A stretch of DNA of 64,000 bases, taken from assembly GCA_016792805.1 (NCBI GenBank), contig JAEUHX010000052.1, positions 48,333 through 112,332 of the forward strand, written 5' to 3'. Below the pieces are notes generated by a model. It did no database searches, had not been told where the DNA came from, and saw only the letters and a list, made by a program, of their open reading frames with translations. Source of the DNA: Planctomycetota bacterium. GTDB taxonomy: Bacteria > Planctomycetota > UBA1135 > JACQFD01. The position numbers were made by a program, and so were the translations under genes. This document shows positions 53,023-62,085 of the stretch, piece after piece; position 1 is the first letter of the stretch, and every line of letters begins with the position of its first letter.

Positions 53023-55206
53023 TCAAAAGCGGATATCCACTCCGACCACGAAGTTCACGCCGGCCTCGTTGAGGCCGCTGCCGTGGATTCGATAGTTGGC
53101 ATTGCCAACATTCTCGAGGGCGGAGGTCACGAGCACGTTGTCACAGATGCGCACGCCGGCGCGCAGGTCGGCCACAATCCACCCCGGTGTGCCGCCGGGC
53201 GGAATGCGCTGCGTATCGGTCTTGTCCTTCAGCGAGAGCTTCTCTTGCTTTGCCGAGCCGCGAAGCACCGCCTCGACGTACCAGCGACTGCCTTCGCCGG
53301 TGTAGCGCATGCCGAGGAGACCCGATAGGGGCATGGCGCGCGAGATCGGCGCGCGCGTCACGATCGGCGTCGCCGTGCCCTGGAAGCGAACTTGATCGAC
53401 GTAGCCCTCCTGCCACGAGCCCCAGCCGAATGCCGTGAGCTCTTTTGTGAGATCGAGAGTGCCCTGGATCTCGGCGCCCTGTTGGTAGCCATCGCCGACG
53501 TTTGATTTTCGAACGACTGGCGTCGTCCCGAAGAGCTCGCCCGTCGGGCTCGGAATAATGAGTCCGTCGATCTGCGTGAGCCAGTAGGACGCCTGCGCGG
53601 TCCAGCCATCGCCGCGCGCCTTGATGCCGATCTCTTCTTGTAGGAATCGCTCGGGATCGAGCCCCGGCGTCGGGAACTCCTTGGCGCTCGTCTCATCGAG
53701 GGAGGTCAGGTCGGCGAGCGTCGGCGCGCGAAAGGCCTGCGACACGCCGCCGAAGAAGTTCACATCTTCGCTCGCGTGATAGACGCCGCGGAAGCTCGCG
53801 GAAACGTCATTCCACGACTCGGAGACATCGATGACATTCGCAGGGTTGAACGGGCTCGTCCCATTCACCTCGGGATTGTCCACCTGATTCGCGTACGCGT
53901 GTGCGTATGTATAACGAATCGCAGGAATCAGCTCGAAATCGTCGAGGCGGATCTGATCCTGCACATAAATACCCACAAGATCGTATCCGGCGTTGTCGCC
54001 GATCGAGCCCTGCACCTCGGGCACCGGAGCCGTTCCAAGAGTGAAATTGGTGCGCTGGCTCTGCACGAAATCGTGCTGGTACTCGAAACCCGCCGTGATC
54101 ACGCCGACCTCCGTGTCGCGCGTGATCTGCCCCTGAATGCCGGGGCTGCTGACTTCGAAGTCCGACTCGTCCGCTTTTGTTAGGCTCGTCACCCGATGCC
54201 GCGCCTCAGCTTGGCGATGCCAATAAAGCGTGAACTGCTCGCGGTCGATCGGCGTCCCCGCATCGACATGCTCGACGCGGCCATAGATGAGATCGCGGCG
54301 CTGGTCCTGGTCGCGGCGGAGTTCCGTCCCGATCGCCGTTCCCTCGAACGGCTCGGCAAATTTCGTCGTGTGGGTCCGAGGAACGTCGGATTGGTCGACA
54401 CGCTGGTAGAGAGAAGTGAACTTCCACTCTTTCGAGAGCTTGATGTCCGCGCGAATGTCTCCGTTGATCTCGTCGTAGCCGGTCTCGCGCTGCACGCCGG
54501 TGCTGTTGCCGGCCTTCAGATCTCCGAAATCCTTATAGCTGAGCCCCGCAGCGATTCCGATCTTGTCATCGATGTTGCCGCTCAGGTCCACCCGATGCAC
54601 GAAGGAGGACTCGGCCTCCGCCCACCGGAAGAAGAGCCTCGCATTGCCATGGATGCCCGGCTCGTACGATGAGCGGCGATTCGAGAACGCATTGACCACG
54701 CCGCCGACGGCATCGGATCCATACAGAACCGAACCGGGTCCGAGAACCACTTCGAGCCGCTCATAGCTGAATGGATCGACCGTCGCCCAGTATTGGTTGG
54801 GTCCTGATCGGAACGCGGAATTGTTGAGTCGAATTCCATCAATCAGGAAAAGTGTGTTGTAGCCCGTGAAGCCGCGCAGGAAGGGCGAGCCCTGTCCGAG
54901 CGCGGTCTTCTGTCCCATCACTTGCGGAAGCTGCGAGACGGCGTCGGGCGTCGACCTCCGCAGCTTGAAGTTCTGCACTTCGTCGGAGTCGAGCACGAAC
55001 GCTGAGTAGGGGACGTCGAACACCTCCTCGTCGCGGCGCGTCGCCGTCACGATCGTGGCATCGAGCCGTTCGGGGCGGGGCGCTCCCGCGCGCTCATCCT
55101 GGGCGGGACGGCTGGCTGTGCTTTCCGAGGGCTTTGAGCCGGCGCCCTGGGCTAGGGCGAAAGGCGTGAAGAGGAGAAGAGCGGAGATCGAGGCGTGGAC
55201 ATTCAT
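53023..55206 (-). CDS. TonB-dependent outer-membrane receptor
   Basis: 727 aa with signal peptide (MNVHASISALLLFTPFALAQ). After a low-complexity linker comes the TonB-box-like ATIVTATRRDEEVFDVPYSA and the plug domain (LRRSTPDAVSQLPQVMGQKT, GSPFLRGFTGYNTLFLIDGI, YERLEVVLGPGSVLYGSDAV). The rest is a 22-strand-type barrel with alternating aromatics, ending in GVDIRF with terminal Phe. The family imports siderophores, cobalamin or sugars; the ligand cannot be read from sequence. It confirms an outer membrane. Paired with the TonB-domain lipoprotein downstream. Confidence 0.92.
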   Translation of the reverse strand: MNVHASISALLLFTPFALAQGAGSKPSESTASRPAQDERAGAPRPERLDATIVTATRRDEEVFDVPYSAFVLDSDEVQNFKLRRSTPDAVSQLPQVMGQKTALGQGSPFLRGFTGYNTLFLIDGIRLNNSAFRSGPNQYWATVDPFSYERLEVVLGPGSVLYGSDAVGGVVNAFSNRRSSYEPGIHGNARLFFRWAEAESSFVHRVDLSGNIDDKIGIAAGLSYKDFGDLKAGNSTGVQRETGYDEINGDIRADIKLSKEWKFTSLYQRVDQSDVPRTHTTKFAEPFEGTAIGTELRRDQDQRRDLIYGRVEHVDAGTPIDREQFTLYWHRQAEARHRVTSLTKADESDFEVSSPGIQGQITRDTEVGVITAGFEYQHDFVQSQRTNFTLGTAPVPEVQGSIGDNAGYDLVGIYVQDQIRLDDFELIPAIRYTYAHAYANQVDNPEVNGTSPFNPANVIDVSESWNDVSASFRGVYHASEDVNFFGGVSQAFRAPTLADLTSLDETSAKEFPTPGLDPERFLQEEIGIKARGDGWTAQASYWLTQIDGLIIPSPTGELFGTTPVVRKSNVGDGYQQGAEIQGTLDLTKELTAFGWGSWQEGYVDQVRFQGTATPIVTRAPISRAMPLSGLLGMRYTGEGSRWYVEAVLRGSAKQEKLSLKDKTDTQRIPPGGTPGWIVADLRAGVRICDNVLVTSALENVGNANYRIHGSGLNEAGVNFVVGVDIRF

Positions 55207-55278
55207 GCGGGAGAGCGCCTTCCAACGGGTCCCGCGTCGCGACGGTTCAAAGGCAGCCGTCTCTCCGAATTCGCCGGT

Positions 55279-55860
55279 TCAGTTCTCTCCTCTTCCAAGC
55301 CAACGGTCGGCATTGGGGGCCGACCAGCCTTCCATTCTTGGCAGGAGTTCGTCGATCGAATCCTCGACGAGGAGGAGTTCTGCCTGGGTCGAGCCGACGA
55401 ACCCGTCGGAGACGGCGCGAGCGAGGAGCGCGCATAGCGGGTCGTAGTATCCGAGGGAATTCACCAGCCCGACCGGCTTCCGGTGAAAACCGAGCTGCGC
55501 CCATGTCAGCGTTTCGAAGAGTTCGTCCCACGTGCCGAGCCCTCCAGCGAGTGCCACGAACCCGTCGGACAGGTCGTGCATGAGCTGCTTGCGCTCGTGC
55601 ATCGACCGCACCACGCGCATCTCGGTCGCCCCCTTGTGCGCCAGCTCCTTCGTTTCGAGCGCATGGGGGATCACACCGATCACCTCTCCTCGCATGGAGA
55701 GGGCGCCATCGGCGAGCGCGCCCATCAGGCCCACATTCCCACCGCCATAAACGACGCCGATGCCCCGCGAGGCCAGGAGCTTCCCGGCCTCGAACGCGAG
55801 GCGTGCGTACGCCGGGTTGTTGCCGGCCGATGCGCCGCAAAAGACGCAAAGTCGTTTCAT
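55279..55860 (-). CDS. LOG-family phosphoribohydrolase (lysine-decarboxylase-like fold)
   Basis: 193 aa from ATG 55860 (MKRLCVFCGASAGNNPAYAR), with the upstream in-frame part rejected as non-coding. It cleaves ribosyl bonds of nucleoside 5'-monophosphates, in plants and some bacteria releasing cytokinins. Marks: VFCGASAGNN, VYGGGNVGLMGALADGAL, MHERKQLMHDLSDGFVALAG and GGLGTWDELFETLTWAQLG (the PGGxGTxxE loop, here AGGLGTWDE). The old name 'lysine decarboxylase' is misleading. The physiological substrate in this organism is unknown. Divergent from the FG-GAP gene, 70 bp between starts. Confidence 0.92.
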   Translation of the reverse strand: MKRLCVFCGASAGNNPAYARLAFEAGKLLASRGIGVVYGGGNVGLMGALADGALSMRGEVIGVIPHALETKELAHKGATEMRVVRSMHERKQLMHDLSDGFVALAGGLGTWDELFETLTWAQLGFHRKPVGLVNSLGYYDPLCALLARAVSDGFVGSTQAELLLVEDSIDELLPRMEGWSAPNADRWLGRGEN

Positions 55861-55930
55861 GCGGCGCGATGCTACGGAATGGAATCGCCGCCTTCCGCAA
55901 TCTGCGCCCTTGCGGCATCGTCGTAAGCCC

Positions 55931-58495
55931 ATGAAGTACTGCCCGATCGTGCTCGTGTCGCTCGCCGCGACGCCCTCCGCGCTGGCCCAGTCGTTCTTCC
56001 CAGCGCCGCTCTCTCCCTCGGCGAATCGCGCGCTTGAGGCGGTGGCTGCCGACCTCAATCAGGACGGCCGACCGGACGTCGCAGCGGGAAGTTACTTTGC
56101 GTCACAGATCTCCGTTCGCATGAATGACGGCGGGGGCAGCTTCTTCCCGGAGACGCTGCTCGGAACCGGCGCCGATCCCGTCGAAGTTCTCGTCGCCGAT
56201 CTGAATAGTGACGGCTTCCCCGATCTCGTGAGCGCCAACCAGACGGGGAACAACATAACAGTATTATTAGCAACGGCTCCCGGTGTCTATGCGGCCGGAG
56301 TCAACTACGCTGCGAACGCCGTGCCGCAAGCGATCGCACTGGGAGATCTCAATAATGATGGGCGGCTCGATGCCGTCGTCGCAAACCTCACGAGCAACAA
56401 AATCTCCAGGCTTTTCGGCGGGCCGGGCGGTGCTTTCGGCGCTCCGACACAATTCAACGTCGGATCGTCGCCGGTCGGCGTGGCCGTCGCAGACTTGGAT
56501 GCCGACGGCCGGCGCGACGCGGTCGTCGCGAACTCCAGCTCGGGAAATGTGTCTTTCTTGAGAGGCACTCCCGGCGGGAATTTCGCCGCGGCCGTCGCGT
56601 TCACTGCGGGCTCCGGCCCCAACGCGGTCAGCGTCGCCGATCTCACGGGAGACGGAAAGCTCGACGTCGTGACGCCAAACCTGTCGGCTCAGAACATCAC
56701 AGTGCTCGTGGGCAGCGGCACAGGCAGCCTGGCGGCTCCGGTCTCTTACCCCATCGGGACCTCGCCACAGAATGTATCCATCGCAGACCTCGACGCCGAC
56801 GGTCGGCTCGACGTCCTCGTGCCTCGCGGGTCTGCTGGAGTTGTAGCAGCCTTGAAGGGGCTCCCCGGCGGAACCTTGGGAACTGCAGTGCAGCTGACCG
56901 TCGGCGGCGATCCCGACTCCGCCGCCGTAGCGGACTACGACGGTGACGGGATTCTTGACTTCGCGTGCGCCCACTACAACGGCCGCGGAGTGACGGTGAC
57001 CCGCGGCCTCGGCGGCGGAGCATTTATGGCGATTCCAAGTGTGACAACGGCCGCGGGCGCACGAGCACTCGCCGTCGGGGATGTCGATCGAGACGGCCTG
57101 CCCGACTACGTTGCGGTGTGCACGGGCACCGATCGTTTGTATCTTGCCTTCGGCAGCGTCACCGGCGCAATCGGCTCGCCCACCTCTACGCTGGTGGGCA
57201 ACGACCCAACCGGAGTGGCCCTGGGGGATCTCGACGCCGACGGCGATCTCGACGCGTTTGTGTGCCGAGCCGGAAACTCCCAAGCGACGGTGTTTCTTTA
57301 CGATTCCTTTTCGGGATTTATCATCGGCCCGTCGTTCGCGGTCTCCGCATCGCCGCAGTCGATTGCGATCGCCGACGTCAACGTCGACGGGCTTCCGGAT
57401 GCAGTGACAGTCAGCAATACTTCTCCGAGCGGGGCGTTCACAGTTCTTGCCAACGCCGGCGGGCTCGCCTTCCAGGCGGCGATCCTCGCAGCCACCGAGA
57501 CGCCGAGCCATCTGGCGATTGCTGACCTTCAGCAGGACGGCTTCCCCGATCTCCTCGAGGCTTCCGATACGACACCCGGCGCCGTGTATGTTGCGCCGGG
57601 CACTGGCGGCGGATCCTTCGGGCCGATTCAACAATTCCTTGCCGGTGATGCGCCCCGCGCGATCGCTGTTTCTGATCTCGACGGCAACGGAACTCTCGAC
57701 ATCGCCGTGACGAACAAGACCGCCAATGGCTCGGTCTCCGTGCTCGCCGGTTCGGGCTCGGGCGGCTTCTCCGCGCCCGCAGCCTTCGGGGTCGGATCTG
57801 TGGTCTCTCCGCTCGCGCTCGCGATCGCCGACTTCGACGGCGACGCCATTGTGGACTGCATCCCGACTTCCGATTCCACGACGATCGGGCATTTCGTGGT
57901 GCTCCAGGGCGTCGGCGGCGGCCAGTTCCAAGTCGCCGGCAAGCATCTGTTGACTACGAATCCGGCTGCGTGTGCCGTTTCCGATATCGATGTTGACGGG
58001 CGCCCCGATTTCGTCGTGCTGCACGGGACCTCGGGGCAGATTTATGCTGTTCGGAATCAATCTTCCACAGCGTCGGGCTCGAGCTCCTTCGGCCTCGGAA
58101 CGCCGGGGTGCGCCGGGCGCCAGGGCGCTCGCGCGACGGGCTCGCTCTCGCTCGGCGGATCCTTGGTGTTGCAATCCACCAATGCACCGCCGCGCACCCT
58201 CGGGCTCGGCGTCCTCGCTTCGACTCCCGATGTTCCCGGCAGCGATCCTTTTTTCTTGAATCTCACTCTTCACTGGAGCCTGGCCTCGGCGCAGCTTATC
58301 CCGTTCGACGTTCGCAGCGACGCTGGCGGCATCGGCTCGAGTCCATCGATCACGATTCCCAATCAGCCTGCGCTCTCCGGCACGTCCTGGTGCTTCCAAG
58401 GGATCTGGGTCGGCTCGGCGGCTCAGGGGGATTCGTGCTCGCCGGGGCAGTTCGAACTCCAGAGCAGTGCCGGGGTCCAATTCTCGATCCTGTAG
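55931..58495 (+). CDS. Secreted FG-GAP/VCBS repeat protein with GTPGC module (tandem copy 1)
   Basis: 854 aa from ATG 55931 with signal peptide MKYCPIVLVSLAATPSALAQ. More than ten calcium loops: DLNQDGRPDVA, DLNSDGFPDLV, DLNNDGRLDAV, DLDADGRRDAV, DLTGDGKLDVV, DLDADGRLDVLV, DYDGDGILDFA, DVDRDGLPDYV, DLDADGDLDAFV, DVNVDGLPDAV, DLQQDGFPDLL, DLDGNGTLDIAV. The C-terminal module has GLGTPGCAGRQGARATGSLS, TNAPPRTLGLGVLAS, GSDPFFLNLTLHW and GDSCSPGQFELQSS. Directly followed by a paralogue on the same strand 117 bp later. Confidence 0.9.
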   Translation: MKYCPIVLVSLAATPSALAQSFFPAPLSPSANRALEAVAADLNQDGRPDVAAGSYFASQISVRMNDGGGSFFPETLLGTGADPVEVLVADLNSDGFPDLVSANQTGNNITVLLATAPGVYAAGVNYAANAVPQAIALGDLNNDGRLDAVVANLTSNKISRLFGGPGGAFGAPTQFNVGSSPVGVAVADLDADGRRDAVVANSSSGNVSFLRGTPGGNFAAAVAFTAGSGPNAVSVADLTGDGKLDVVTPNLSAQNITVLVGSGTGSLAAPVSYPIGTSPQNVSIADLDADGRLDVLVPRGSAGVVAALKGLPGGTLGTAVQLTVGGDPDSAAVADYDGDGILDFACAHYNGRGVTVTRGLGGGAFMAIPSVTTAAGARALAVGDVDRDGLPDYVAVCTGTDRLYLAFGSVTGAIGSPTSTLVGNDPTGVALGDLDADGDLDAFVCRAGNSQATVFLYDSFSGFIIGPSFAVSASPQSIAIADVNVDGLPDAVTVSNTSPSGAFTVLANAGGLAFQAAILAATETPSHLAIADLQQDGFPDLLEASDTTPGAVYVAPGTGGGSFGPIQQFLAGDAPRAIAVSDLDGNGTLDIAVTNKTANGSVSVLAGSGSGGFSAPAAFGVGSVVSPLALAIADFDGDAIVDCIPTSDSTTIGHFVVLQGVGGGQFQVAGKHLLTTNPAACAVSDIDVDGRPDFVVLHGTSGQIYAVRNQSSTASGSSSFGLGTPGCAGRQGARATGSLSLGGSLVLQSTNAPPRTLGLGVLASTPDVPGSDPFFLNLTLHWSLASAQLIPFDVRSDAGGIGSSPSITIPNQPALSGTSWCFQGIWVGSAAQGDSCSPGQFELQSSAGVQFSIL

Positions 58496-58612
58496 AAGCC
58501 CGTGCCCCTCGAGGGCGCGGCAGCTCATCGGTTACACGGCACCCTGGGGGATGTATCGCCCTCTCGCACCCCAGGGCCGATTCGCTGATCTTCTAAGAAA
58601 CTATCCGAACCC

Positions 58613-61216
58613 ATGACTGAACCTCGCCGTGTGACGAGGGCGTTATTCATTTCTGGAGTGTGCCTTACGTCGGCGTGGATGCCGACTGCGTCTGGACAAC
58701 AACTTCTTCCCGGGCGCCAGATCCGCATGAGCGTCTCCCCGTCGAGCCCGGTCGCGGCCGACGTGAATTTCGACGGGAGGGCCGATCTCATAACCGGGGC
58801 CGCTATCGCGACGCAGGTGAGCGCTCTGCTCGGGTCGTCGAGCGGCTTCTCTGCGCCCATCGATTCACCCTCCTCCGTCGATTCGCGCGTGATCGCCGTC
58901 GCAGATCTGACGCTGGATGGGTTCGCTGACGTTGTTTCGATCAGTCCCAATGCCACATCGGTATTTGTGCAAGGCGGTGCCGCCGACGGCACGTTCTCAT
59001 CCGGTGCGGCGGGATTCTCGACTTCGACGGCTGGGACTCCCAGCAATCTCGCTCTCGGCGACTTCGATGGTGATGGCGATCTCGATATTGTGGTTTCGAT
59101 CGCGTCCTCAAACCGACTTGGATTTATTCGAAATCTTGGGATTGGGCTTGCCCCCATCGCCAATACCGCCGCCAATCAGAACCCGCAAGGAATTGTTGCT
59201 GACGACTTCGACCTCGACGGCAAGCTCGACGCCGTGACGGCCGGCGCGGCCACATTTGATGTGGCGTTCTTCAAAGGAAAGGGGAATGGCAGCTTTGATC
59301 CATTTGTTGCGACGTCGTCGGGGGTTCCTGCCTCTTGGCTTGCAAAAGGGGATCTGAACGGAGATCTCATTCCCGACCTTGTTCTCTCGAGCCAGCTCTC
59401 CGCCTCGATCCGCTACTTTCTCGGCCAGGGGACCGCGTCGTTCGGAAGTGTGAACATCGTACCGACGCCATCGATCGCGGCTCATGTGAGCCTTTCCGAC
59501 GTGGATGGCGATGGCCAGCTCGACGCGATTGCGACCCACAGCGTGACGCAGCAAGTGAGCTTGCTCCGAAGCGCGCCGGGCGCGCCGCTTTCGATCCTGA
59601 ACACGTTCACGCCATTGGCCGACGCGACGGCTGCGACAGCGATCGATGCCGACGGCGACGGGATTCTTGATATCGCGTTGACCTGCAACAATGCGCGCTG
59701 CGTCGAGGTTCTGCGGGCCAAGGCGCCCGGGCAGTTTGAGTCGGCGACTTCTGTGGCTTTGCCGGCGGTTCCCTCAGCGTTGCGGCTGGCGGATGTGAAT
59801 GCCGACGGCTCGCCCGACATCGCGGCGCTGACCACGGCGGGAGGCAACGGGGCGCTCGCGATCGAAGCCGGCAATGGTGCCGGTGGCTTCCCGAGCCCGC
59901 CGATTGTCGCGCCCATCGGGCCCGATGCTCGGTTCCTCATTCTTTCAGATGTCGATGCGGACGCCATGCCGGACGCGCTCAGTTGCTCGGCAAGCCTGAA
60001 TCAAGTGAGCGTGCTCAAGAATATGGGCGGCGGTGTCTTCGCCCCGAACCTTACGATTCCGGTCTCCGGTGCGCCCCAGGCGGCGGCGCTCTCTGACTTG
60101 AATGGCGACGGCATCGGCGACCTCGCCGTCGTCGTGCAGACCTCGTTCGGATCCTCCATCGAAGCACTTCTCGGCAACGGTGGCGGCTTCACAGTTGGAG
60201 CTGCGCCCGGCGCCGTCTTTGGGAATCCTCAGAGCATTGCTGCGGCGGACATCAATCTCGACGGCATGCTTGATCTGGTTACGCCGTCAGACTCGGCGCC
60301 GGGATTTGTGGGATTGCTGCTGGGGATCGGGAGCGGCCAGTTCCTCTCGCCGTTCAATATTGCTGCGGGCGACGTCCCGAGTGCGATCACCATTGGCGAA
60401 CTCAACAACGATGGCCGCCCCGACGTCCTCATGACGAATCGAACGACCACCGGTGGCGTCATCGTGATGTTGGGCGATGCTGCAATCTTGCTCGGCGCTG
60501 CGACGACCTATGGAACGGAGCTGGGAAATCCGGCCGCGATTGCCCTTGCTGATATGAATGGCGACTTGAAGCTCGACTGCGTCGCGACGAGCTCGAAATT
60601 TGTAGGATCTGTGGCGGTCTTCCTAGGAGATGGAACCGGCGCGCTCGCGCAGGCTGTTGAGTTCGCAGCAGGACAGAATCCGACTTCGCTCGCGCTCGGC
60701 GACATCGATTCGGACGGCCGCACGGATGTGATCGCGGGCGCGGTTGGCTCCGCAAGCGTCTCGCTGCTGCTCTCGACGGACACAATTCCGCCGACATCGT
60801 TCAATTTCGGAACCGGAACTCCTGGCTGCCGCGGCCGGATCGGCATGCGAGCGCTGGGAACGACCAAGATCGGTCACTCGATGTCGATGCAGGCGTCGAA
60901 TGCGCCGCCGAGTTCGCTCGGACTTGGGATCATCTCCGACGTCGTCGATGTCGCGGGGTCCGATCCGCTCTTCCTTAATGCACAGTTCCACGTTGGGCTG
61001 TTCGGAGCCGTCATTCTGATCCCGGTCGACATGGTGAGCGATGCGGGCGGCGTCGGGCTGATGCCGTACTTCACGCTCCCCAATAATCCGAGCCTTGTCG
61101 GTTCGGCGATCTTCTTCCAGTCGTTCTGGGCGCCGAAGCCCTTCGAGGGCGACACCTGCTCGCCGGCTCTCTTCGAGCTGCAGAGCAGCGTCGGCCTTGG
61201 ATTTGTGATTCTCTAG
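58613..61216 (+). CDS. Secreted FG-GAP/VCBS repeat protein with GTPGC module (tandem copy 2)
   Basis: 867 aa, ATG start, signal peptide up to about residue 28 (GVCLTSAWMPTASGQ). Calcium loops as in the preceding gene (DVNFDGRADLI, DFDGDGDLDIVV, DFDLDGKLDAV, DLNGDLIPDLVL, DVDGDGQLDAI, DADGDGILDIAL, DVNADGSPDIA, DINLDGMLDLV, DIDSDGRTDVIA). The tail has GTGTPGCRGRIGMRALGTTK, SNAPPSSLGLGIISDVVDVA, GSDPLFLNAQFHVGLFGAV and GDTCSPALFELQSSVG. Its stop shares the palindrome CTAG (61213-61216) with the stop of the convergent zinc-ribbon gene, so the two coding regions overlap by 4 bp tail to tail. Confidence 0.9.
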   Translation: MTEPRRVTRALFISGVCLTSAWMPTASGQQLLPGRQIRMSVSPSSPVAADVNFDGRADLITGAAIATQVSALLGSSSGFSAPIDSPSSVDSRVIAVADLTLDGFADVVSISPNATSVFVQGGAADGTFSSGAAGFSTSTAGTPSNLALGDFDGDGDLDIVVSIASSNRLGFIRNLGIGLAPIANTAANQNPQGIVADDFDLDGKLDAVTAGAATFDVAFFKGKGNGSFDPFVATSSGVPASWLAKGDLNGDLIPDLVLSSQLSASIRYFLGQGTASFGSVNIVPTPSIAAHVSLSDVDGDGQLDAIATHSVTQQVSLLRSAPGAPLSILNTFTPLADATAATAIDADGDGILDIALTCNNARCVEVLRAKAPGQFESATSVALPAVPSALRLADVNADGSPDIAALTTAGGNGALAIEAGNGAGGFPSPPIVAPIGPDARFLILSDVDADAMPDALSCSASLNQVSVLKNMGGGVFAPNLTIPVSGAPQAAALSDLNGDGIGDLAVVVQTSFGSSIEALLGNGGGFTVGAAPGAVFGNPQSIAAADINLDGMLDLVTPSDSAPGFVGLLLGIGSGQFLSPFNIAAGDVPSAITIGELNNDGRPDVLMTNRTTTGGVIVMLGDAAILLGAATTYGTELGNPAAIALADMNGDLKLDCVATSSKFVGSVAVFLGDGTGALAQAVEFAAGQNPTSLALGDIDSDGRTDVIAGAVGSASVSLLLSTDTIPPTSFNFGTGTPGCRGRIGMRALGTTKIGHSMSMQASNAPPSSLGLGIISDVVDVAGSDPLFLNAQFHVGLFGAVILIPVDMVSDAGGVGLMPYFTLPNNPSLVGSAIFFQSFWAPKPFEGDTCSPALFELQSSVGLGFVIL

Positions 61217-62085
61217 CGAAAGATCTTCCTGGCCAGCGCGCCGAGGGCGCGGAGGAGAAGGTCGTCCTCCGAGAGCTCGAGCGTCGCGTGGCCCGCTGGC
61301 TCGCCGAATCGGCTCGCGCGGGCTGCTGCCGCGCGCGAGCGCTCGGCGGCGAGCGCTTCGAGCTCTCTCTCGCGTCCTTTAGCGAGACCGCCGCCCCGGA
61401 CAAACTGTAAGATCTTGTCGAGCTCGGAATGATCGAGCCAGACGCCGTGGGCGCGGCAGTGATCGAGGATGATTCCCGAAGTCTGCCCGAAGTTGCGCCG
61501 CACCATGCGGTCGTCGCAGCGAATGCAGGCGAGGTAGCGGACGTCGGTGGTGGCCACCGTCTGCGCGGGCGCGGCGCGATTCTGTAAGAACTGAGACACC
61601 AAAGATTGCTGATCCGCCTGTTCGCAGAGCGACTCGAGCGCGTTGGGCTCGAGCCAGAGTCCTGCGCAGGCAGAGCACTCGATGAGTGAGAGTTCAGGGA
61701 CGTTCCGCCCGCGCAGCATGCCGGCGCAGCGTGGGCAGCGCGTGCCCTCTGGAATGGCGGCCAGCGACTGGGGGGCGATGGCGACTCCACACTCAAGGCA
61801 AAATCGGGCGTCCGCCGTGAGGCGCGCGCAGCACTTCGGGCAGACGCTCGACAGATGCTTCTCCTCGATCGTCACCTCCGAAGTGCAGTACTCACAGCGG
61901 AGCAGACCCTCCCGCAGCGCGGCGCCGCAGCTCGAGCATCGCATCGCTTTGGGCGCGTGGGGCTCCCGGTGGAAGACCTTGAATCGGTGTCCGCACTCGC
62001 ACGCGAGCATGCTCCCGCGCTTCACATAAGTGACATCGTATTGACGGCTGCATCGTTCGCAGCAAAGGAGCGATCGCGTGGTCAT
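61213..62085 (-). CDS. Zinc-ribbon protein (zf-TFIIB type)
   Basis: 290 aa, ATG inside the last codons of birA (4 bp overlap). At least four CxxC pairs precede the main domain: CCERCSRQYDV, CSSCGAALREGLLRCEYC, VCPKCCARLTADARFCLECG. Then comes the TFIIB-like pattern CPRCAGMLRGRNVPELSLIE then CSACAGLWLEPNALESL, and a second, degenerate round CIRCDDRMVRRNF...ILDHCRAHGVWLDHSELDKI. The C-terminus is a charged helix (GRERELEALAAERSRAAAAR). Likely zinc-binding cytoplasmic protein; role unknown. Co-translated with birA. Confidence 0.85.
   Translation of the reverse strand: MTTRSLLCCERCSRQYDVTYVKRGSMLACECGHRFKVFHREPHAPKAMRCSSCGAALREGLLRCEYCTSEVTIEEKHLSSVCPKCCARLTADARFCLECGVAIAPQSLAAIPEGTRCPRCAGMLRGRNVPELSLIECSACAGLWLEPNALESLCEQADQQSLVSQFLQNRAAPAQTVATTDVRYLACIRCDDRMVRRNFGQTSGIILDHCRAHGVWLDHSELDKILQFVRGGGLAKGRERELEALAAERSRAAAARASRFGEPAGHATLELSEDDLLLRALGALARKIFR

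Noticed and set aside
56267..58528. 753-codon minus-strand frame opposite the FG-GAP gene
   Set aside because: Antisense shadow: composition is Arg/Gly-rich with no domain, and the plus-strand frame has a signal peptide and clear calcium-loop repeats.
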